A stretch of DNA of 64,000 bases from Varroa destructor (Eukaryota; Arthropoda; Arachnida; Mesostigmata; Varroidae). The notes under the pieces are model-generated. The model searched no databases and was not told the DNA's origin. It worked only from the letters and a program-made list of their open reading frames with translations. The DNA lies in NCBI RefSeq assembly GCF_002443255.2, contig NW_019211456.1, positions 38,943,042 to 39,007,041 of the forward strand, read 5' to 3'. Position numbers and translations under genes: made by a program. Below, one piece after another: positions 12,401 through 21,924 of this stretch (the stretch's first letter is position 1; every line of letters begins with the position of its first letter).

Positions 12401-13825
12401 GAAAATTGGCTCCACATATTCAGGCGTTCCGAAGATTGCCGGCAGTAACTTGTAGAGTATCGGCATCCTCGCTAAGACCTATTTAATGGGCGACTATACG
12501 ACCCAGTGCTTTAGAGCAGAGTTTCGAAGCAACTGAATTTTTTCAATATGTTTGACCTTGATCAGAACAACGTGTGGGTGTTACCTTTTGCTTCTATCAC
12601 CGTTTAATCGTATCTCAAACATTTAGCGATGTCCACGGCGTTCATACTCTCATGAATATCCTCAGACGTACGTAATGGTGTCATTGAATTGTTCATTTCA
12701 GAACATATTTGCTAAGGGCTTGTAAATGAGCACTAAAGCACCGATTGAGGCAAGGTTATACGTTACATCCATAAACACAACAAATGAACTAGTTAAATGT
12801 ACTGGCTCTTCAGAGGGTAAGGATCCCGTTCTAGGCCCACGCATGCCAATATGACCTCACGGGCTAGGTAGACACCAAATTAGTTCGAATGCAATCAGAT
12901 CTACATAACGAACCGGCGGGGAAACCGGCCTAACGCGCATACACCCGGTCGCTGATGTCAGTAGTGCAATTGTACTGAATAATAGTAGGACTAGCAGTTG
13001 TAGACACGAGGCAGACTTCGCCTCATCCAAACTGCAAAGTAACGCTATGGAACTACCACGACCGTTATTGGCTTGTTAGGCTCGACTGCTGGAAGGCTTC
13101 GAATTCGACGCTTCGCAGCAAAACCGATGGCATAAAGTCGCGACGGCCTGCGCTCCCGTCAGCAGTAACGACCTACATGTGACCGCCCAAGCTATTCATA
13201 AATCTGCCTCTGTCAGTACGATGTCTGCACATGTTTTATGTTGACGAGCGCCGGCATCATTTGGTGCTAGCAGAGCGCAGTAGTTGTTGGCCATAGTCGG
13301 TTAAACTAGGCTATCAGGGAAAGGGGACTGTGAAGGAATCTATACGTGGTGCGGCTGTATAGGTCGCATCGCCCTAATTTTTTCATCTGAACGCTTATGC
13401 GCTATATGCTAGATACATGTGTGGCACATCCAATGCAAAGTGTCCGTCGTCATACCAAGCAAACCTACCATGGTCCACCGGAGCCGCCAAGAGTTCGTTA
13501 TATTATATATGTCCCTTCACCATTAAGCATCAGTGAAAAGTGTCATGACAGCATATTCCTCTACGATGCACAGTTCAACGTACATTAGGAAACACAACAG
13601 CATTAGCATCGCTGCTAAAAATATTTGACGGGTTCCAAATCTTTATGATAACTTTGAAAGAACTTACCTCATGTTAACGACGGTTTGGCAAAATAAACTA
13701 TCGTGGGGATTGTGCGAAGTGCACTGGGCGCATCCAATATACGTAGATGCTGACGGTAAAGTTTCTGTGATGTATTCAGTTACCCAATCCACTGTACTTG
13801 CTGGGTCCCGTAGAGACAACAGAGT
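9499..13825 (-). CDS. unrecognised single-pass membrane protein, 3' three exons (5' exon not found)
   Basis: I assembled three exons by splice phase. Exon A, 13825-13668, has acceptor GTGCTTAG and donor AG|GTAAGT and encodes 52 residues with a C-x2-C pair and a later Cys. Exon B, 12467-12276, has donor AG|GTACGT. It begins MPILYKLLPAIFG and contains a roughly 22-residue hydrophobic segment (around LFLQLLLFLIIAF) followed by the basic stop-transfer residues NIRR. Exon C, 9637-9499, has acceptor GTGCTTTCAG and encodes a Pro/Ser/Tyr-rich tail (PPIDYSPPARR) ending in TGA. All junctions are phase 2 and stay in frame, giving 162 residues. The layout suggests a small Cys-containing ectodomain, one TM helix and a proline-rich cytoplasmic tail. 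Exon B could instead start at its own ATG (12466), giving a 109-residue protein. A signal-peptide exon ending in phase 0 should lie at higher coordinates. I do not recognise the family. Confidence 0.5.
9638..12275 (-). other. intron of the membrane-protein gene
   Basis: It lies between the GTACGT donor of exon B and the TTTCAG acceptor of exon C on the minus strand. I see no other convincing gene inside. A plus-strand TTTTTTCAG acceptor near 11095 is followed by a short open stretch of no recognised character. Confidence 0.4.
12468..13667 (-). other. intron between exons A and B of the membrane-protein gene
   Basis: It begins with GTAAGT. The acceptor is either ...CTTAGCGAG (12469-12468 side), which keeps frame, or the AG four bases earlier, which does not. 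A hydrophobic minus-strand open stretch around 12950-13040 may be an extra or alternative exon, but its junctions do not fit. Confidence 0.35.
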
Positions 13826-14371
13826 CTAAGCACAAACAAGTACGCTGCTAATCGATCATTTTAATTGACGCCAACGCTATCGAAGTTCACGCAAAAGGAT
13901 TTACATTTTTTATTTATTTTATTTTTATTTAAGTATTAAAGCCGAATATATGAATGCGTCTTTGGGAACCATCAATAATTGTTAACGTCGTAAACTACCC
14001 TTGTAGATTTAAATAGCGAGCTTGAGACTTTGTAAATCTAACCTAATAATATATATAGTGAAATAACGATAAAAAAAAATAGATTATCGTATGACGCTTT
14101 ATCTGTGAAGCACATCGATTGCGCAGTAAATGTGCCATTCAGTAACGATGCCCCCGCTAGAGCTTATTATCGATTATCAGCAGACACACAGCGCCAATTC
14201 AGAAAATATCATACAATTCATATCTGGTATTTTTACTCATAACAATACGACGATTGCTGTTAACAAGCGTTTATTAGTGTAGTAGAATGCATTATCTTCA
14301 CATTATAATAATATATTAACTAAAACGAGGCCTGCCATCGCGTTACATAACACAACTTTATGCGCCAGTGA
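13826..14371. other. AT-rich spacer
   Basis: No gene is supported. It is the probable site of the 5' intron of the membrane-protein gene; the missing first exon was not found here. Confidence 0.3.
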
Positions 14372-14377
14372 TTTATT
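14372..14377 (-). terminator. candidate poly(A) signal of the secreted-protein gene
   Basis: AATAAA on the minus strand, about 115 bases after the stop codon of the 15827-14490 gene. Confidence 0.45.
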
Positions 14378-14489
14378 TTGAGTTGACAGAATACAAATGA
14401 TCCTTAGCAGCTTGGCCTGCACCATTTTCATACAATGCAGGTTTTATTCACTGTGAGTCTATTGATGCTTGTCCTTGGCTTCGACATCG

Positions 14490-15827
14490 CTAGAAGAAAA
14501 ATGCATCACTTTGGGAATGTAGCATTGGTGGTCCGCGTTCTCCGTGGAGGTTCCCGCCTCCGTACTCATTGCCCACGGTGTCCATTAACATATTGATAAT
14601 CTTGTTGAGATATCGATCAATGATCACTGAGAGAAACATTTTTATCATAGCTTTTACGCTTCCGCCATTTCTAATCTGTGCTGAAATATAAACAAGAATT
14701 GAATGTAGTGCGAACAAAAAATCATAGAGTATGCGACATTTTTTACAGACTTCTAAATAACTAACAGGGAGACGCCTAATTATTCCGCAGCAGACGCTAA
14801 ACACGAATTTTAAATGATTTAAAATAGCTTTTTATAGAATTAGTTGCTAAAAAACAACGTTCACAACAACCGTAAACGATTTCTAAGAAGATATTGCATT
14901 GCATCTAATCATAACTAACCGCATAAGTGTTTCATCAAATCCGTTCGAAACAAGGTGCTGATATAGACTCTCACAAAACGTATGAGACACGATAAAAGCG
15001 GACACAACCACATACTTAATTTGTACTCCGTCTAATATTAAGAGGACGTTCATCAAGACTCTGATATTGACAACAGATTACTTTCATATTTACACATATT
15101 TCGAGTTTTTACTATTAAGGGAAATGATATTACAAGGATCATGTGGAATATTGCAGATTCATAAACCAAAATGCGGCCATCATAGAAGTTTTTCTTTGAA
15201 TGTTATAATGATCCAAATAAGGTCTTAGATTGACTTTACACACAGGCTGTGGCCTAGTCTCCTTTCCAAAGAGTTTGTTTGCGTCATTGGGCGACACAGG
15301 AGAGTATCTCGTAGAGTATATAACAAAAAAAAAAACTTTTTATAAAAGGTAGAACCTTAGACTAGATCTACAAGCTGAGCTTCGTCGAAGTTATGAATAG
15401 TTGAATTACTTAACCTACAATCTACTTCTAAAAAACATCATAGAATGATCATGAGGACAAATGAGTAGGATCTATTTTTTAGGTATAATGCATTTAGCTA
15501 AAGGATTCACTCTGCTTTCTTGCCAGACAGTTTCTTTTTGCAAAAAATTATGTAAATCCAGGTCCAGTAAGAAAAAGTTAGCCTACAAAAATTTGAAAAT
15601 AAAGTGCTGCTGAATCTGTACTTCATACACTTACGGGACATTAACACATGTCTTTGTCGCATATTACTGTTGCCATCGGCTCGTTGAGCAGGTTTCCCAG
15701 CAGATTTTAATGGTTCTTCATGTATAGGGGCCTCAGTGGGCCCTTCAAAAAAGGAGGCGTCGCATGTGGGCATTAGTAGCATATATGCTGTCAGCATAGC
15801 TAGCAAAGTCCTTAAAAAATGTCTCAT
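14490..15827 (-). CDS. small secreted protein of unknown function, two exons
   Basis: Exon 1 (15827-15635) starts at ATG with A at -3. It encodes a clear signal peptide (MRHFLRTLLAMLTAYMLLMP, probable cleavage after TCDA) and a polar Pro/Glu-rich stretch, and ends at donor C|GTAAGT in phase 1. Exon 2 (14680-14490) follows acceptor TATATTTCAG. It keeps the frame, encodes a hydrophobic helix-like segment (MIKMFLSVIIDRYLNKIINM) and a Gly-rich tail with NEYGGGNLHGERGPP, and ends in TAG. The joined product is 127 residues. A small extra exon inside the 954-base intron cannot be excluded. I recognise no family; a secreted or salivary-type peptide is only a guess. Phase agreement, signal peptide, both splice sites and a downstream AATAAA together make a real gene likely. 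Confidence 0.55.
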
Positions 15828-16158
15828 TATTTCAAATTAGATATGAGTGGAGAATGATCCCTGGTAGCGTCAACCTATCGATCTGTGTAACTTAGTCATG
15901 CAACGTCTCACAGAAAAAAAGCGTCACGTGAGCGGCCGTAAGCACCAACGAAGACGGTCCTAAAGATGAGGGTCTCCGAAGTCTTCTTTAATCTGTTTAG
16001 CACTAGTGTTTCAAAATGTCGTCGTTTTGTCTTGGCAGCATTAAGTTGTACTACAATTTTTCTATTTAATTTCAGTGTTCTTCGATTGCTAACGTGCATC
16101 AACGAACGTCAAAATTCTTGTGACAAGAGGACTCTGCAGACATCTCTTCGGATGCTAA

Positions 16159-16541
16159 CTATCCACAAGGGAGATGTGTGACAATAGAGTAAACTTTATG
16201 GTTGAGGGGACAGTCGTGATGTTTCCATCTCACCACCGTACCTCGATAGTATAAATCAGCGAATCGTTGACGCAAGTATCCTCTTGTGTGCGTGTCAAAA
16301 TAAATAAGTGAACGGTACCAGTCAGCGGACAGATCACTTAGGAGAAGAATTTTCTTGCTGCAATCATAAAGCAGACTGTTCGTCGGTTCACGACAATGAA
16401 TCGAAGCTACTACCTGCCACCTCGACGGCCGCATATTCTTGTTGCGATATATGTACGGTCTAGGACGAGCAAAAGACGTGCATCCTAGGATAGGTACAAG
16501 TTTTGATGACACCTGATTGACGAAGAGGTGACTACGCAGCG
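16159..16541 (-). CDS. unrecognised open frame, possible exon
   Basis: A minus-strand frame stays open for about 127 codons up to the TAG at 16159. Composition is balanced, with several Trp and Cys residues. CAATCAG|GTG near 16512 could be an acceptor. There is no good ATG at the 5' end and no known domain. A second open stretch ending at a GTGAGT donor lies immediately upstream (around 16556-16640), but the gap to this frame is only about 30 bases, too short for an intron. It may be an exon, a decayed gene or chance. Confidence 0.25.
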
Positions 16542-16641
16542 AAGGTTACTAGGAACACTCACAACAAGAATGTAACTCTAGGCTCTAAGGCTACCCGTCT
16601 AAACGAGTGGCGCATCCACCACGGGATGAGCATTCAAAACA

Positions 16642-17657
16642 GGTCAATGCATGTATTTATACAATAAATAGACCTAACACAAAGGTCAAAATAACTGTAA
16701 ATCTATTGAAATATCTTCAAGAAAGAAAAATGTTATTCAAAAATCCGTGCATTCAGCGACCCTTTATAAAGTTCGAAAGGATAGTATGATAATTCCCGTG
16801 CCTTTACAGGATAAGGTATGCTCTTGCAGTACTCGATAAATACCTATAATGCAACATTCGCACTCTATACTTAATAGGAACAGCTCTTTTCAGTTAAATG
16901 TTAGAAACAAGCCCGTTACGGGATAAACGTAAATACTGCCGCCTCCATCCCATAATCAGAAACACACCATTTCCGACTATTTTTCTTTTATACAAGTATA
17001 GTCCTTGAAACATACCGTTGGATATGCCTTTTTTTTTATTTTTACATTACATTACAGTGACGCTCGTGATGTACGTGTTGTTTCGCAGCTTATCTCAATA
17101 AGAAAAATTCAGTAGCTTCAAATCGCATACAAAACGGCTGTTTATCTTACTCGGCAGTTCATTAAACGATTAATATAGCGACAGTGATAGCCGGCACGGT
17201 CCCATTAGAACGACACATTACGCAGGTCAAAATCGTCGTAAGAAGTCGTTTTAACATCTCATGCTACCGAGAACTATTCACAATTTACTGAAAGAAGCGG
17301 TCCTATCATTCCTGCACGAAACTCATATCATACAGTCATACTCGGCCGATAAAATAATTGTCTGTGGGAAATGCGAAAATCTTCATAACCCATTTGCTTT
17401 TCACTAGCCCATTAGACGGCATAGAAAGACACGTTCTTATAATATATTAAACTACGAAATAACGGTTCTTGTAAAAAAAGCCGATGTACACCATTTTAAA
17501 ATTTAGTTCCATAATAGAATGGCATTCTCCGCCGGCGTTTGCAAATGGTTACTCGTACACTTCAGCTACTTGTTTGTAACGAAGCACTAAATCATATTAT
17601 TTCTGGCTGGCTGGTTTATATATTGTAATGAATAAATCCGAATTTACCAATATTATC
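16642..17657. other. non-coding stretch
   Basis: No supported gene. It has AT-rich runs, including a poly-T near 17030, and no clear poly(A) signal for the gene ending at 17658. Confidence 0.3.
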
Positions 17658-18232
17658 CTAACGCTGGATATCGGATACAATCGATGGGACTTTCAATAAT
17701 TTTGTTGTGTGATTTGGAATTGACTTCCAGTAATCCTTCTGTGTCGGTAAACCTTTGGAATCATCCTTTATCATATCATTTTGTAGGTCAGGAAGGTTTT
17801 TACGCGGTCCATCTAGGTTCTCTTTAACACACTTCTCAAATGGGTGGATAACCACAGCAACAACTTGATTTACGTTTCCTTTCTTGTGACTAGGAAAAAA
17901 AAATAAACCTCGACTTATATTCTACCGGGTCTGAGAGCTCTGGTTCAACATATTTGCCCATGCTTTGAAAAAGCTTGCAAAAAGGTTTTATAAAGGCGTG
18001 ACCTTCACACAACCTTGAAAAAAATTTAACTTTTTCAAGGTTGTGTGAAGGTCACGTCAGTCTGCTGTACAGCTGACAGGTAGAAAAGGAGGTGTTTATG
18101 AAACATTTTTACAGGTTCTATGTCTGTAACGTCATATAGAAGGATATACGGTCCAATGATCGTTTTATTTGATTTTGAATAATCGATAGGAGAGTTGATG
18201 GCCAAAAGTGCAGTAGTAGCAGCAAAGTTCAG
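17658..18232 (-). CDS. unrecognised gene, last two exons, 5' end unresolved
   Basis: The last exon, 17889-17658, follows an excellent acceptor (long T run then CCTAG). It encodes 76 residues starting HKKGNVNQVVAVVIHPFEK and ends in TAG. The preceding open stretch, 18232-18078, contains IIGPYILLYDVTDIEPVKMF and has a coding-like composition. It ends at CT|GTCAGC in phase 2, which joins in frame. The donor is weaker than consensus. Upstream, the frame is closed by TAA (18235-18233) with no acceptor after it, while an ATG ORF in the neighbouring frame runs straight into this region. So either a frameshift has broken the gene or the true first exon is elsewhere. The function is unknown; there is no similarity I can name. 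Confidence 0.4.
17997..18056. repeat. perfect 26-bp inverted repeat with 8-nt loop
   Basis: Arms 17997-18022 and 18031-18056 are exact reverse complements around the loop AATTTAAC. The arms contain TCAAGG and AAGGTCA motifs resembling nuclear-receptor half-sites. It lies inside the 188-base candidate intron of the minus-strand gene at 17658-18232. Confidence 0.9.
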
Positions 18233-18235
18233 TTA

Positions 18236-20080
18236 AAGAATGCGCCAGAGTGTTAAAGGACCTCATAGTTTACGGCAGTTAGAACTTGCCGAATTAAAAG
18301 AAATATCGAATGGATGGAAATGAAATAAACAGAGTATTGGAAGAGATTACGCTCTACTAGAGTTATTCATTTACATCAATTACAGCGCAATGTCTACTGT
18401 AGTAATAGTTTTTAGGCCTTTATCTCTCAGCGGCCTGGTCTCGTCCGGCTTACAAAACGTCGTAATATTTTCGAGCGCAGTTTAGCAAATATGGGTAGTA
18501 TGTATATATTATCATAAAATTAATTATTCTATTGGTATATTCAGTAGAACCAATAAAAGGTTTCTAGATATTTAACCATGACCCCATAGGTTCTGACGGA
18601 ACACGCAGTGCGGACCACACTCTTGTTGCTATGACTATTTTTTTTTCTTTACAATTGTGTTAATTGTTATTGTATTAGATGGTGGCTACAGAGGGTCAAC
18701 TTTGATCTACTTATCGTGTATACTTAATTTTGTAATAAGCCTGATATTTCGTTTAATCGTAACGCGTATCAGGATTATTCGCTAAGACCTCATATTTAAA
18801 CTACTAATTGAAATCACGCTTATAACGGTGTATGAAGTTCACATACAAAAAAAACATCTGGAGTAGGCATACTAACCAATCTATCCTTAATGGAGGATAA
18901 CAGCGTTGACTAAGCAATACATCGCAGATAAAAAGCTAGCCAACTACTTGGCAAAAGAGTATATGGAGACTTAAACAAGCGAAAAGAAAATAGATGCTTA
19001 TATTAATCTCTTGGCATTCTTCGTTAGTGATTAACAGTTCGACCACTTAACATACTATGTTATCGCACGAAATCTAGAATGCGATTTATTTAGTTTATAC
19101 CACCACTTGCATCATCTATATTGCCTTAACCTAGGTAGCATACGTCTTCCTGTTTATGGCACACTTGTGCTGCACTCAATTGATTGGCAGTAAGCTATTT
19201 CTCTCATAGTATGCTTAAAACATTCATATAGGTAGATGATGGTTTCTAGGACTGCCGTCTTAAAACTGCGGCGATCTGCCATTTACAAATGTTTACCATC
19301 ATCTTATTGCTATATACGCTGCGTGATCATCTCTGAGCTACACTAAGAAGATAACGCAAACCGGAATGTCACCGGTACGGACCATCTAAGGGTAAAAGAC
19401 TTCTGCTCATTCTTTCCCGCCTTTGATTGCGCCATGAACAAAGCATACACGACGCGAGTTCAAGCCGGTTCTAGGTTTCACCCACAGAAAAGGACCCGTT
19501 CTATTTAGAAAGTTTCGAACATCGTTACACCCACAAATGTTCAGTTAAAAAAAAACAATAAGATGGGATACTTTTTAAAATCTGAGCCTCTTCCAAATAG
19601 AAATCACAGTACAAGTGCTGTTTCATGCTTTGCCATAGTTGTTCGAAGTTATCACGGTCTGTCAGCCTGAGAGAAAAATTGTTAAACACGTAGAGATGGC
19701 AACTGACAAACCGAAAAAGTGTGATTCTGCCACAAAAATGTCAACCGATTAATCAATCGAAGTATTCACCCATTTGCTTAGATCATTCTATCAGACTTAC
19801 GTAAGTTACCGCCGCATTGATTTAGGTCTATGTAAGCGCACGATTGATTATATTTATGGTGTGAATAACATCGGCCACATTCATCCCACTGATTGTCATT
19901 TTAACCAGAAACTATTAGCAGAGCCGGTGATTACGTCGAAGGAGTTGGTATCGTTTTCTGCATTATGTTGTTGTTTCTTGAAACTATTCAGTATGCTGTT
20001 ACAGGTTAGCAGGATAAACTAGTTCGTAGAGGCGTCTGTTACGATCTATTTCGCGCCGACCACATTCTATCGATGCGTTC
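18236..20080. other. intergenic AT-rich stretch
   Basis: No supported gene. A GTAAGT at 19801 (palindromic ACTTACGTAAGT) is preceded by closed frames on both strands, so I do not call an exon. Confidence 0.35.
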
Positions 20081-21623
20081 CCTTTCTCTCCTTCTCTCTC
20101 TCTTTCTTACGTTATTCCGTGAGACCAGAGCACAATCACGACTCTGCTGGAATCACATGTGTCAAGGTCAGTCGTTTATCAGTCATCTGATTTAGTGGCG
20201 CAGTATTGTTTTCACTGTTGTGTCAATACAAAATTCCGCAGTTTTTTTTCGAGCGGTTTTATGACGAGATTCTGGTCCCGCCCTGGGTTCAGTTGCCGAC
20301 ATAATCAGCATGCGAGTGAATATCCTATTCTCTCTCATTATATATTCGATGAAGCCGCATTAACTAGATCGGTAGATGCCTTTGCGGTGCCATTTAACTA
20401 CTACCTAGTAGCTGTTCTGATGAAGAGTAGGGACTATTTGAGTTGCGGTTCTTGTGTTGATACTTGCTGCTGCTCTCAGCGGAATATTTTCGGTTTAGAG
20501 CAAGAAAACAGCGCTCGATAAGCGTTTCGTCTAGCAGCTCGTATCGGCTGTACGTTTGTCGGTGTGCATGACGGCTGAAATCGGCTGCCTCTGTCGACAG
20601 GTTACGAGAGTCGTACGTGTCTACGTTCTGTTCTCGCTATCAGCGCGTTTTTGTGTCCTGTGATTGCGGTGACGATGATGCAAACTGCAGCTGGCGCCGT
20701 TAACGTTTACGGCGTTAACATTTACACCGCTGACGCTACAGACATCGAGTAAGAGCTATCCGCCCTCTTACCTTTGAGCGCGGGCAATGCTAGAAGGCCG
20801 GCCCCGGTGGGCACTGGTATCATGAATAGACCGAATGCGCAGCGGATTACTATGACAAATACACGTAGTCAGTACTGCCATTGTTACTGTCCCTGACGTT
20901 ATAGATTTCGCTGCCGATGCGGTTGTTGTAATCAGCTAAAGAGAAACAGCGGCCACTATTCGGACAGACGCGCAAACGCGAGGTGTGAACCGTATACCGT
21001 CACTCACTGAAAAAAGTTAGTTATTCGGTGCTAATTGACCACAAACCACAGCCAATGCGAGTACTTGTTCTAGCAGCCTCCGGTACGGTGGTGATACATA
21101 CCTATTATAAACGGTTTATCGTGTGGTAAACAAATACTATGCGGCAATTATATTCGAACAATGGCGAGAGCCTGGGTGATTCTTATTTTGCAGGCATAAA
21201 TGCTTTATCAAAACAGAGCTTGCTTTATTTGTCAGCCAAAAGTGAGCCAGGAATTGACATGTTGTTTAGGCGTACTACAATACAGCGCACGACTGCGTTG
21301 ATGTACGCCATAATATATTGAAGGGCGTACATTGCCTTAGCTGATAAAGGCTATTTAACCGTTACGGTAAATTCCCGATTAGTTAAGCCTGTTGCGATTG
21401 GCTACATTTAGTTCACCCAACCACATACTGGTCGCTAGCGCTGTTGTCGTCTTTGAGTATCGACGTCAAATGGTACAGAAAGCAGCATCGTGGAGAGGAA
21501 ACGGGACCGCGAATTATCGTAGAGCGCGTCACGCCGTTATAGGATTGTTTGTAGTTGTTATTGCTGCAGTAATTGCTTGGTACTAGTAATGGTGACTGGC
21601 CACGAACATCTGAACAGTATTTT
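20081..21623 (+). promoter_or_regulatory. GC-richer leader/promoter region of FAM172A
   Basis: Base composition rises above that of the flanks, and a CT-rich tract lies at 20081-20107. The region precedes the FAM172A start codon without intervening conserved coding sequence. Short ORFs (for example 21139-21321) have no recognisable motif and may be upstream ORFs. A short near-duplicate (GCCGTTAACGTTTAC / GGCGTTAACATTTAC) sits near 20697-20727. The transcription start cannot be fixed from sequence alone. Confidence 0.35.
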
Positions 21624-21924
21624 ATGAACTCTAGTGAAACTACTCGAATTTCGATTCAAGACGAAAGTTCAATGGACAGATTCCGGGAGGCAAAGAGCGA
21701 AACGTACAACCGTATCAAACATTGTAGCGCAAGAAAAGGTGTTGCAAGTGCAGAAGTGGTCCAAAAAAACCGCAAAGAAAACATGGAATTTCCCAATACC
21801 ATTGAAGGATTCGGCTATAGGTTTAACGATCGGGGGCAGCTGAGGAACATCCAAACAGGCAAGCCATTCGAATTTGCCGTGACAAACGACCACCAGATCA
21901 ATCAAATGCGCTACGAAGCTCTCG
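21624..21924 (+). CDS. FAM172A: FAM172A coding exon 1
   Basis: It ends CTCG|GTGAGT in phase 1. It encodes a variable charged N-terminus, then the conserved FPNTIEGFGYRFN block and RYEALG. Confidence 0.88.

Noticed and set aside
19774..20022. Plus-strand ORF with GTAAGT at 19801
   Set aside because: The donor lies inside the ORF, the preceding frame is closed by a near stop without an acceptor, and the peptide has no recognisable feature.
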